A stretch of DNA of 64,000 nt. Source: Meiothermus sp. CFH 77666. Lineage in GTDB: Bacteria > Deinococcota > Deinococci > Deinococcales > Thermaceae. Positions 44,334-52,812 of the stretch are shown piece after piece. Below the pieces are notes generated by a model. The model had not been told where the DNA came from. It was given only the letters and a program-made list of their open reading frames with translations, and did no database searches. Position numbers and translations under genes: made by a program. The stretch covers positions 1 through 64,000 of the forward strand of contig NZ_JAGDFV010000019.1 of the NCBI RefSeq assembly GCF_017497985.1, given 5' to 3'. How positions within the stretch are numbered: the first letter of the stretch is position 1; every line of letters begins with the position of its first letter.

Positions 44334-44909
44334 TCAGGATTCACTTTCACTGCCACTGACATAGTAAGGAAACAAATCCTCCACCGGCATCCGCCAACCC
44401 GGCACGGCAGGCTCGGCTTCAGCCACATCACCCCGGCGGTATATGGTCGGGTGGCTGGGGTCGCTGGCCCGGTAGACCCGTACCACGTCTACTCCCAGCA
44501 TGTCCACATCCCAGACCACCAGGGTACCCGCGGCAAAATAGTCGGCGCGTTTTTCGGCCATCTCCTGCTCGGCTTTCTTACCGTAATCGCCATCACTCCG
44601 AACTTCCACAGCAAATACCGGAGCCCCCTCCAGGAACTTCATCCCCGAGTGAGGGCCCACATAGTAGGCCGCATCGGGGCTGAAGCTCTTGCGTCTGGGC
44701 AAATCTACCGCAAAACCCACATTGTCACCCACCGCATAGCCGTTACGGTGCGCCAATGCGTACTCATGTAAGCTAAAAAGAATCCGCATCGCAGCGAATC
44801 CAGGTAGAAATCCGGTCGGCGGCATACGCACAATCTCCCCACCCACCAGCTCGGCCTTGCCGGGTTCTTTCATCAGGTCATTCAGGGTGGCTTCCTTGAC
44901 CTTGGGCAT
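44334..44909 (-). CDS. Uma2-family (DUF820) endonuclease-like protein
   Basis: A 191-residue protein of the PD-(D/E)xK-like Uma2 family. FSPDAAYYV (about residue 83-91) has the conserved Asp, PVFAVEVRSDGDYGKKAEQ (about 105-123) the Glu and the Lys, and EKRADYFAAGTLVVWDVD follows as in the family. Members are abundant in cyanobacteria and Deinococcota, usually as single genes of unknown role. TAAACT ends six bases before the ATG on the minus strand, so the message may be nearly leaderless; it is divergent from the pyr operon, with overlapping promoter regions. Confidence 0.85.
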   Translation of the reverse strand: MPKVKEATLNDLMKEPGKAELVGGEIVRMPPTGFLPGFAAMRILFSLHEYALAHRNGYAVGDNVGFAVDLPRRKSFSPDAAYYVGPHSGMKFLEGAPVFAVEVRSDGDYGKKAEQEMAEKRADYFAAGTLVVWDVDMLGVDVVRVYRASDPSHPTIYRRGDVAEAEPAVPGWRMPVEDLFPYYVSGSESES

Positions 44910-44928
44910 GCCCTCAGTTTAGCAGTTG

Positions 44929-46569
<1,641 letters not shown>

Positions 46570-46570
<1 letters not shown>

Positions 46571-46593
46571 TAGCTAATAGCCCATAGAATTTT
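46570..46593. repeat. GATAGCTAATAGCCCATAG tract between pyrB and pyrC
   Basis: TGATAGCTAATAGCCCATAGAATTTT: the same TAG/CCATAG-type short repeat seen at 12420-12470, 13285-13318 and 21001-21060, here inside an operon and directly at the pyrB stop codon. Confidence 0.35.
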
Positions 46594-46634
46594 TGCTCAC
46601 CATACGCCATCCGCACACAACTACAAGGAGCTTT

Positions 46635-47951
46635 ATGAAGGGTGAAATCCTGATCAAAAACGCAAAACTGGTAGACGGGCGCGGCGAGCATGGCCAGGCC
46701 GACGTGTTGATTGGAGAGGGGCGCATTCTTTCGCTTTCCGGTGGCGAGGCTTCAACGGTACTGGACGCAACAGGCAAGGTCTTGTCGCCGGGGTTTTTCG
46801 ACCCCCACGCCCACCTGCGCGAGCCCGGACAAGAAGTTAAGGAAGACCTGCAAAGCGGCCTGGCGGCGGCTGTCCGGGGGGGCTACACCGACGTGGTCTC
46901 GATGCCCAACACCACCCCCGTGGTGGATAGCGCCGAAATCGTGCGGGCCCTGAAGGAAAAAGCCGCCCGGCTTGGACGCGCCCGGCTCCACCCCGCCGCA
47001 GCCCTCACCCAGGGGCAGGAGGGCAAAGTGCTAAGCGAAGCCCGGCTTCTCCGCGAGGCGGGGGCGGTCATGCTCACCGACGACGGCCGCACCAACGAAG
47101 ATGCTGGCGTGCTGGCCCAGGGCCTTCAGTACGCGGCTTCGTGGGGGCTTCTGGTCTCGGTGCACGCCGAGGATGCCGGGCTGCGCCGGGGCGGGGTGAT
47201 GAACGAAGGAGCGGTCTCGTTTCGGCTGGGGCTGCCCGGTAACACCGGCTATGCCGAAGCTGCGCGGATTGCCCGGGACCTGGAAATTCTGCGCTATGTG
47301 ATGGAGGGGCCGGGCGCCAGGGGGCTTCAGCCAGGGCGAAGCTTGTTGCACATCCAGCATCTGAGCACCCGCCGGGGGCTGGAACTGCTTCGGCAGGCCA
47401 AGCAGGCGGGGCTGCCGGTCAGCACCGAGGTCGGGCCGCATCACCTGACGCTGACCGATGAGCACCTGGAAAGCCTCAACCCCATTTACAAGGTGGCCCC
47501 GCCGCTACGAACCCAGGCCGATGTGGAGGCGCTGATGGAAGGGCTCCTGGACGGTAGTATTGACTGCATCGGCACCGACCACGCCCCCCATACGCAGGAC
47601 GAAAAAGAGCTGGACATGCTGCGGGCACCCTTTGGCATTCCCAACATTGAGGTCTGCTGGCCCCTGCTCTATACCGAGCTGGTGGGGAAACGGGGGTTCC
47701 CCCTGCCTACCTTGATTGAACGCTTTACCGATGGCCCCAGGCGACTTCTGGGCTTCTCCCCTGTTCACCTGATCGAGGGGGGCGAGGCCAGTCTGGTACT
47801 GTGGAGCCCTGGCGAAGAGCGCCCTGTGGAGCCTCACACCTTTGCCTCCAAGGCCAAATACAGCCCCTGGGCAGGCTGGGTGCTGCGGGGCTGGCCCTCC
47901 GTAACGCTGGTAGAGGGCTGTATAGTTTACCTGCAACAGGAAAACAGATAA
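46635..47951 (+). CDS. pyrC: Dihydroorotase
   Basis: A 438-residue class I dihydroorotase closing the pyrimidine ring. The zinc ligands are in [15 protein letters not shown] (about residues 52-66), and a long dihydroorotase-type FGTDHAPH-like motif, here GTDHAPH (about 313-319), has the catalytic Asp. [12 protein letters not shown] (about 263-274) is also conserved. CAAGGAG precedes the ATG at 46635. It follows pyrB by 64 bases; in Thermus ZO5 an extra gene, bbc, stands between them, which is absent here. Confidence 0.95.
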   Translation: MKGEILIKNAKLVDGRGEHGQADVLIGEGRILSLSGGEASTVLDATGKVLSPGFFDPHAHLREPGQEVKEDLQSGLAAAVRGGYTDVVSMPNTTPVVDSAEIVRALKEKAARLGRARLHPAAALTQGQEGKVLSEARLLREAGAVMLTDDGRTNEDAGVLAQGLQYAASWGLLVSVHAEDAGLRRGGVMNEGAVSFRLGLPGNTGYAEAARIARDLEILRYVMEGPGARGLQPGRSLLHIQHLSTRRGLELLRQAKQAGLPVSTEVGPHHLTLTDEHLESLNPIYKVAPPLRTQADVEALMEGLLDGSIDCIGTDHAPHTQDEKELDMLRAPFGIPNIEVCWPLLYTELVGKRGFPLPTLIERFTDGPRRLLGFSPVHLIEGGEASLVLWSPGEERPVEPHTFASKAKYSPWAGWVLRGWPSVTLVEGCIVYLQQENR

Positions 47952-47970
47952 CCCCTGGTAAACTCGTGCC

Positions 47971-48453
47971 ATGATGCGATGGATTTTTTGGCTAACGCTA
48001 TTGGCTTTGACAAGTTGCACCAATGCACCGCTTTCGGTGCCGATCCGGGATTTTGATGTGGATTTTGCCGGGGTTCAAACGGGTCAGGCGGCTTTTGTAA
48101 AAGCCAACTTCGATAAGCCCCCGGTGGCACTTACCCAGCTAACCCTCGAGGGCACCCTTTCCTTTCCTCAGACCTCGGCCAGCTTCACCTTTTTTGCCAG
48201 CGACACCGAGCCCTGCACTAACAAGATCAGTGGGGTTTACATTTGCAATCCAGGGGCTTCTCACATTGAGCAGGCTGGCACAGCGAGCTTTGCCAGTGGA
48301 ACCACTCAGCCACTACGACTCTCCGGTAATCGCCTCAAAAATGGCATCAACAGCGGAAATCTCTGGATTGGGGTACGGCTGGATACCGGTGGCATCGCAT
48401 CAGGAACCCTACAGTTTCGCAATATGATTGCCAAAGTAGCGCTTATACCCTAG
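47971..48453 (+). CDS. Small secreted lipoprotein of unknown function
   Basis: A 160-residue protein. MMRWIFWLTLLALTSCTNA has a signal peptide ending in a lipobox LTSC, so Cys16 should be lipid-modified. The rest is beta-rich, with repeated patterns such as LTLEGTLSFPQTSASFTFFAS, and two further Cys (EPCTNK, YICNP, residues about 76 and 86) that may pair. I do not recognise a family. A start one codon later is equally possible. It lies 19 bases after pyrC, so it may be read from the pyr operon, with no obvious functional link. Confidence 0.7.
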   Translation: MMRWIFWLTLLALTSCTNAPLSVPIRDFDVDFAGVQTGQAAFVKANFDKPPVALTQLTLEGTLSFPQTSASFTFFASDTEPCTNKISGVYICNPGASHIEQAGTASFASGTTQPLRLSGNRLKNGINSGNLWIGVRLDTGGIASGTLQFRNMIAKVALIP

Positions 48454-48561
48454 TCGAGCGGGGCACTCTGACTGAGGGCCACCGACAAACTGGTTGGGAG
48501 GCCGCAGGCCGTATAGCATCGGACGCTACAGCTTATTCATTAAGGATGAATGAGAAAACGG

Positions 48562-48567
48562 TATACT
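48562..48567 (+). promoter_or_regulatory. -10 box of the response regulator gene
   Basis: TATACT lies 10 bases before the ATG at 48578, and no ribosome site or good -35 is present. The transcript would have only a few bases before its start codon, as for leaderless genes known from Deinococcota. Confidence 0.5.
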
Positions 48568-48577
48568 CCGGGCAGAT

Positions 48578-49258
48578 ATGGAACGTTTATTGATTGTTGA
48601 GGACGATCCTCAACTCGCACACCTCATCACTGCTGCACTCGAGCGCGAAGGGTACCTGACCATGCTGGCCATCAACGGCCTGGATGCGGTGCAGATGGCG
48701 CCGCAAGCCGACTTGATGGTACTCGACCTAGGTTTACCGGGGTTGGGGGGCCTCGAGGTGATCCGGGAATTGCGTGAAGCCGACTGGAGGCTGCCCATCC
48801 TGGTGGTGAGTGCTCAAGGTGCAGAAGATATGCGGGTGCGGGCTCTGGAGCTGGGCGCAGACGACTACCTCACCAAGCCCATGAGCATACGGGAGATGGT
48901 CGCCCGGGTACGAGCCTTGCTGAGACGTATGCGTCCAGAGCAGGAGATTTGTGTGGCCGATTTGCGCATCGTGGTTAAGCGACGTCAAGTTTTCAAACGG
49001 GAGCGCTTGCTGGATCTGTCCCCTACCGAACTCGATTTACTGCTCACCCTGGCTCAGAGTCCCGGCGAGGTCTGGAATCGAGAACGCTTGTTGCAGCGGG
49101 TCTGGGGGGCCGAGCGCGGCAGTGCGGTAGACGAACGGGTGGTGGATAGCTACGTGGCCCTGTTGCGGCGCAAGCTAGGCGACGACCCAAGAGCTCCCCG
49201 CTACATCGAGACCGTTTTCGGACAGGGATACCGGCTGGTAGATAGTTCTAAAATATAG
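48578..49258 (+). CDS. OmpR/PhoB-family response regulator (orphan)
   Basis: A 226-residue regulator. Residues 1-118 are a receiver domain: acidic EDD (residues 8-10), phosphorylated Asp in LMVLDLGLPG (about 51), Thr/Ser position VVSAQG and the Lys in YLTKPMS (about 100). Residues 128-224 are a winged-helix DNA-binding domain with LSPTELDLLLTLAQSPGEVWNRERLL and the VVDSYVALLRRKL recognition helix. No histidine kinase gene is adjacent. It stands directly before the surface-protein operon that begins at 49454 and could control it; that is inference. Confidence 0.93.
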   Translation: MERLLIVEDDPQLAHLITAALEREGYLTMLAINGLDAVQMAPQADLMVLDLGLPGLGGLEVIRELREADWRLPILVVSAQGAEDMRVRALELGADDYLTKPMSIREMVARVRALLRRMRPEQEICVADLRIVVKRRQVFKRERLLDLSPTELDLLLTLAQSPGEVWNRERLLQRVWGAERGSAVDERVVDSYVALLRRKLGDDPRAPRYIETVFGQGYRLVDSSKI

Positions 49259-49337
49259 ATTGTTTTCAAAAGAGCGTTACGTCTATTTCTACCGTGCTGT
49301 AAGTGCTTTTTAGCACTTGTGAAATAGTTTTGAAAAC

Positions 49338-49350
49338 ACCCCGTGGGGGT
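49338..49350. promoter_or_regulatory. ACCCC-GGGGT palindrome upstream of the surface-protein operon
   Basis: ACCCC-GTG-GGGGT within AACACCCCGTGGGGGTATAT. Sites of this form (GGGGTA/TACCCC-like) are known for CsoR/RcnR-family repressors. TTGAAA (49330-49335) overlaps its left side, but the distance to TATATG is only 14 bases, so the promoter itself is uncertain. Low confidence as an operator. Confidence 0.3.
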
Positions 49351-49453
49351 ATATGGTTTTTTGCACTACTTCTCCACAGAGTTTTCAATATACTCGGAAT
49401 CTTAGGAAGGCATTAAGGCTGGTTAGCAGGCCAAGATGCCCCTCGGAGGAAAC

Positions 49454-49966
49454 ATGCGTGTGAAGCGATGGTGGGTTTTGAGCCTGGGGCTGTTACTGGC
49501 TTTTGCGCTGGCGCAGTCTCGTAACGATATTCGGCTGGATTTGAAGGCTTTTCGGGTTCTGAGCGTGCAGGAACAAGGACGCACGGTGGAGAGGCTCGAG
49601 GCCGCCCTGGACGCCAAACCGGGCCAGCTCATCGAGTACCAGCTCAACGCCCAGAACACCACCGACAACCCCCTCCGTCAGGTTGTCCTGATCATCCCTA
49701 TTCCCGCCAACACCGCCTATCTGGCTCTGAGCGCTCAACCCTTGCGGCTGGGTGAAACCCTGGTGGCCGCAGAGTTCAGCTTCGACGGGGGCAAAAGCTA
49801 CGGCAGCCCCCCGCTCAAGCGGAAGGTCAGGGTGGTGGAAAACGGCAAGGAGGTCGAGAAGGAAGTCGAAGTGAAACCCGAAGAATACACCCATGCCCGC
49901 TGGGTTTTGCCTGAGCTGGGCGCAAAGCAATCCGTTTTGCTCAAACTTCGTACCGTTGTGCGATAA
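49454..49966 (+). CDS. Small secreted DUF11-type protein, first gene of the surface operon
   Basis: A 170-residue protein with a signal peptide (MRVKRWWVLSLGLLLAFALAQ) and one Ig-like DUF11-type domain: PGQLIEYQLNAQNTTDNPL and IIPIPANTAYL (about residues 55-90). A charged stretch RKVRVVENGKEVEKEVEVK near 122-140 separates the last strands. Start at 49454 follows GGAGGA; earlier in-frame codons lack a ribosome site. It lies 15 bases before the next gene, with AAAGGAGGA between, so they are cotranscribed. May act as a periplasmic partner or small subunit for the larger proteins; that is inference. Confidence 0.75.
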   Translation: MRVKRWWVLSLGLLLAFALAQSRNDIRLDLKAFRVLSVQEQGRTVERLEAALDAKPGQLIEYQLNAQNTTDNPLRQVVLIIPIPANTAYLALSAQPLRLGETLVAAEFSFDGGKSYGSPPLKRKVRVVENGKEVEKEVEVKPEEYTHARWVLPELGAKQSVLLKLRTVVR

Positions 49967-49981
49967 AGGAGGAACCCAGGA

Positions 49982-52678
49982 ATGAACAAACTCTTCGCCC
50001 TATTGGTTGCAGCGCTGGTGCTGTTTGGGGCCGTGCTGGCCCAGCAGACCCCGGCCGGAACCAACATCTCCAACCAGGCCTCGGCCAGCTACATTGACTC
50101 GGCCGGCCAGGCCCGTACCACCACCTCTAACCAGGTCATCACCGTGGTGCAGCAGGTGTACAGCTTCAGCATCACCCCCGACGGCACCCAGGCCACTCCC
50201 GGTCAGATCCGCAACGCCCTCCCCGGCGCCCCTGTTTACTTCAGCTACACGGTCAGCAATACCGGTAACGGCTCTGATACCATCAACCTGACCACCGTGC
50301 AAGACACGGGCGATAACTTCGACCTGAGCGGCACGGCCATCTACCTCGACGCCAACTGCAACGGCACCATTGACCCTGGCGAAACCACGGCCATCACCAG
50401 TGTGAACCTGACCCGCCAGGGCACCCCCGGGGCCAGCGCCTGTGTGATTGTGGCCGGAACCATCCCGGCCTCGGCCACCAACGGCCAGTTTGGCAACCTC
50501 AACCTGAGCGGTACCTCCGCAGGCAACACCAGCGTGACCGACACCAACAACTGGGCCCGGGCCACCGCCACCACCAGTGCCGCCCTCACCGCAACCAAGT
50601 CGGCCAGCCCCGCCGGTAGTGTGAACCCTGGCAGCAGCATCACCTACACCATCAGCGGTTCGAATGTGGGCGGTAGTGCGGCCAGTGGCGTGAGCGTCAG
50701 CGGCCTCGGAACCGGCATTCTCATCTCTGACGCCATCCCGAACGGCCTTACCGTATCCACTGCACCCACCGGCAGCGCAGGCGCAGGCACGGTGCAGATC
50801 GTCTACTCCACCAACGGAGGCGCCACCTGGACGGCGACCTCGCCCCTACCCCTCACCGGCAACGCCAGCGGAACCAACCGGGTAGGCATGTTCATCAGCG
50901 GCAGCGGGGCCTTCTTCCCCCAGACGGCTTCCTATACCTTTAGCTTCCAGGCCACGGTACCCACGGCCTCGGCAGCCGGAACCACCTACACCAACAGCGC
51001 GACCGTGCAGTTCAACAACGGCACGGCCAACCAGACCATCACCTCCAACACCACCACCAACACCACCGCCAGCCGCTTCAGTGTGGCCATCGGCGGCACC
51101 GGCGCGAGCGCGGTGGACGGGGCCGATACCCAGACCTTGGCTTCGGCCTTCTCGGGCAGCACCGTGAGCTTCAACTCCACCCTGCAAAACACCGGCAATG
51201 CCCCCGATAGCTTTACCCTGAGCCTGGGCACCAGCACGATTGGGGTCTGCACCCTGTTCCAGTCCGACGGCGTGACCCCCCTCTCCGGCCCGGTGGGCCC
51301 CCTGGCGGCGGGTGCTACCTACACGGTAGTGGTACGCTGTGCCATCCCGGCCAGCCAGACCACCGGTGGCAGCGTAACCCTGACCGCCACCTCGGTCAGC
51401 AACCCCAGCGGTAGTGTGGCCACCCTGCTCGACGGTGTGGACGCCACCACCCTGGCGGTTACCACGGTGGTCTCGGGCTATGGCGTGGATGCTGCCCACA
51501 ACACCAACGGCGCAGCGGGCGGGGAAGGCCCTGACCCTGCCAACGATAGCCGTGCAGGCTACAACCCGGCTGTGAACCCGGGTGGCACCGCTCAGTTCCC
51601 CTTCGAGGTGAGCAACACCGGCCAGAATGCCGACTCCTACACCTTTACTGCTTCACTGCCAACCGGCTGGACGGTAACCTTCTACCCCGACACCAACTGC
51701 GACGGCAGCATGGATGTCCCGCTTCCAGCTCCTGTAAGCGGAACGGGTCTGCTGAACAATGGCAGTACCAGCTGCTACATCGCGGTGGTACAGGTGCCTG
51801 CCGGCGCCGCACCCGTAGACGCCACCCCCGTCACCGGCGACAACGTGCAATTCACCATCACCAGCACCACCCTGGGCAGCGTGAGCGATACCATCCGGGG
51901 CGCGGTGGATGTGAACCTGGTGGCCCAGATTAGCCTCGAGCCCCCTCGCACCGGCACCATCACCACCCCCGGCACCCTCACCTATACCCACACCCTGGTC
52001 AACAACTCCAACCAGAGCGGGGTGTGCAGCCTCGCAGGCGATGGCGGCAGCCACGGCTGGACGTATCAGTACTCGCTGGACGGCAGCACCTGGACAGCCA
52101 GCCTGAGCGGAGTCTCGGTAGCGGCCAACGGCGGTAGCCAGACCATCTACGTGCGGGTGCTGACCCCTGCCGGGCAGCCCATCGGGCGCACCGATGTCAA
52201 CACTCTGACGGCCACCTGCACAATCGGCAGCGCCACCGCAAGCGACAGTGTGACCGAAACCACCACCGTGGTCGGCGGCGACCTGCGTCTGACCAAGACC
52301 GGCGTGAGCTTTGTGGGCACCAGCAGCACCGTACGCGACGCGAACGCGGCGACTGCGCTCCCCGGTGACGTAATTGAGTACACCGTGGTGGCCAGCAACA
52401 TCGGGACGGGCAACCTCTCGCAGGTGGTGATCACCGACCCGCTGCCTTCCTACACCAACTTTGTCAGCGTGAGCGCCACCATCAGCGGCTTCAGCGGCGG
52501 CACGGTGCTTTACTCCACCAACGGAACCACCTGGAGCGCCACCGCCCCCACCAGCCTCGGCGCGGGTAGCTCGATTTATGTGGCAGTGGACACCAACGGC
52601 GATAGCACCATCAGCAGCGCCGACCTGATGCCACCTTCAGCCACCATTACTATCGTCTTCCGCGTTCAGGTGCAGTAA
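49982..52678 (+). CDS. Secreted repeat protein with DUF11-type domains
   Basis: An 898-residue protein rich in Thr, Ser, Gly and Asn and poor in Lys and Arg. Signal peptide MNKLFALLVAALVLFGAVLAQ; then a TPAGTNISNQASASY module (about residues 22-55) shared with the gene at 52813, and several Ig-like domains with the PG-x-V-YTxxVxNxG core, such as PGDVIEYTVVASNIGTGN (about 798-815) near the end. No barrel, sortase or membrane anchor is visible at the C-terminus. Probably exported to the cell surface and held there by the partner products. Family assignment is by pattern. Confidence 0.8.
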   Translation: MNKLFALLVAALVLFGAVLAQQTPAGTNISNQASASYIDSAGQARTTTSNQVITVVQQVYSFSITPDGTQATPGQIRNALPGAPVYFSYTVSNTGNGSDTINLTTVQDTGDNFDLSGTAIYLDANCNGTIDPGETTAITSVNLTRQGTPGASACVIVAGTIPASATNGQFGNLNLSGTSAGNTSVTDTNNWARATATTSAALTATKSASPAGSVNPGSSITYTISGSNVGGSAASGVSVSGLGTGILISDAIPNGLTVSTAPTGSAGAGTVQIVYSTNGGATWTATSPLPLTGNASGTNRVGMFISGSGAFFPQTASYTFSFQATVPTASAAGTTYTNSATVQFNNGTANQTITSNTTTNTTASRFSVAIGGTGASAVDGADTQTLASAFSGSTVSFNSTLQNTGNAPDSFTLSLGTSTIGVCTLFQSDGVTPLSGPVGPLAAGATYTVVVRCAIPASQTTGGSVTLTATSVSNPSGSVATLLDGVDATTLAVTTVVSGYGVDAAHNTNGAAGGEGPDPANDSRAGYNPAVNPGGTAQFPFEVSNTGQNADSYTFTASLPTGWTVTFYPDTNCDGSMDVPLPAPVSGTGLLNNGSTSCYIAVVQVPAGAAPVDATPVTGDNVQFTITSTTLGSVSDTIRGAVDVNLVAQISLEPPRTGTITTPGTLTYTHTLVNNSNQSGVCSLAGDGGSHGWTYQYSLDGSTWTASLSGVSVAANGGSQTIYVRVLTPAGQPIGRTDVNTLTATCTIGSATASDSVTETTTVVGGDLRLTKTGVSFVGTSSTVRDANAATALPGDVIEYTVVASNIGTGNLSQVVITDPLPSYTNFVSVSATISGFSGGTVLYSTNGTTWSATAPTSLGAGSSIYVAVDTNGDSTISSADLMPPSATITIVFRVQVQ

Positions 52679-52686
52679 GGCCCCCG

Positions 52687-52711
52687 CCCACCCCCCAAAC
52701 AGGGGGGTGGG
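52687..52711 (+). terminator. GC-rich hairpin after the first large surface gene
   Basis: CCCACCCCCC (52687-52696), loop AAACA, GGGGGGTGGG (52702-52711): a perfect 10-bp stem, 8 bases after the stop codon, but followed by ATAAATAA, not a T run. It could pause transcription or stabilise the 3' end of the upstream message. Confidence 0.6.
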
Positions 52712-52732
52712 ATAAATAACCCGGAAAACACC

Positions 52733-52787
52733 GTGCGAGAGCCTATGATTGACCCTGAGCGGACTGTCTATAGGCTCTCGCACCACT
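52733..52787 (+). terminator. Long inverted repeat with T tail before the second large surface gene
   Basis: GTGCGAGAGCCTAT (52733-52746) and ATAGGCTCTCGCAC (52770-52783) are perfect 14-bp arms around a 23-base loop, followed by CACTTTTT. It ends 25 bases before the next gene. It can work as an intrinsic terminator or attenuator, dividing the operon after its second gene. No ribosome site is present between it and the ATG. Confidence 0.7.
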
Positions 52788-52812
52788 TTTTCAATAGGTT
52801 TCACAACATCAG

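Noticed and set aside
48578-49258. The response regulator as the PhoB that binds the pst Pho box
   Set aside because: No histidine kinase or phosphate gene is nearby, the two loci are 25 kb apart, and the OmpR family is too broad to name a target.
49982-52678. Sortase-type cell-wall anchor in the first large surface protein
   Set aside because: No LPxTG motif, C-terminal hydrophobic segment or positive tail is present; the protein simply ends in a beta strand.
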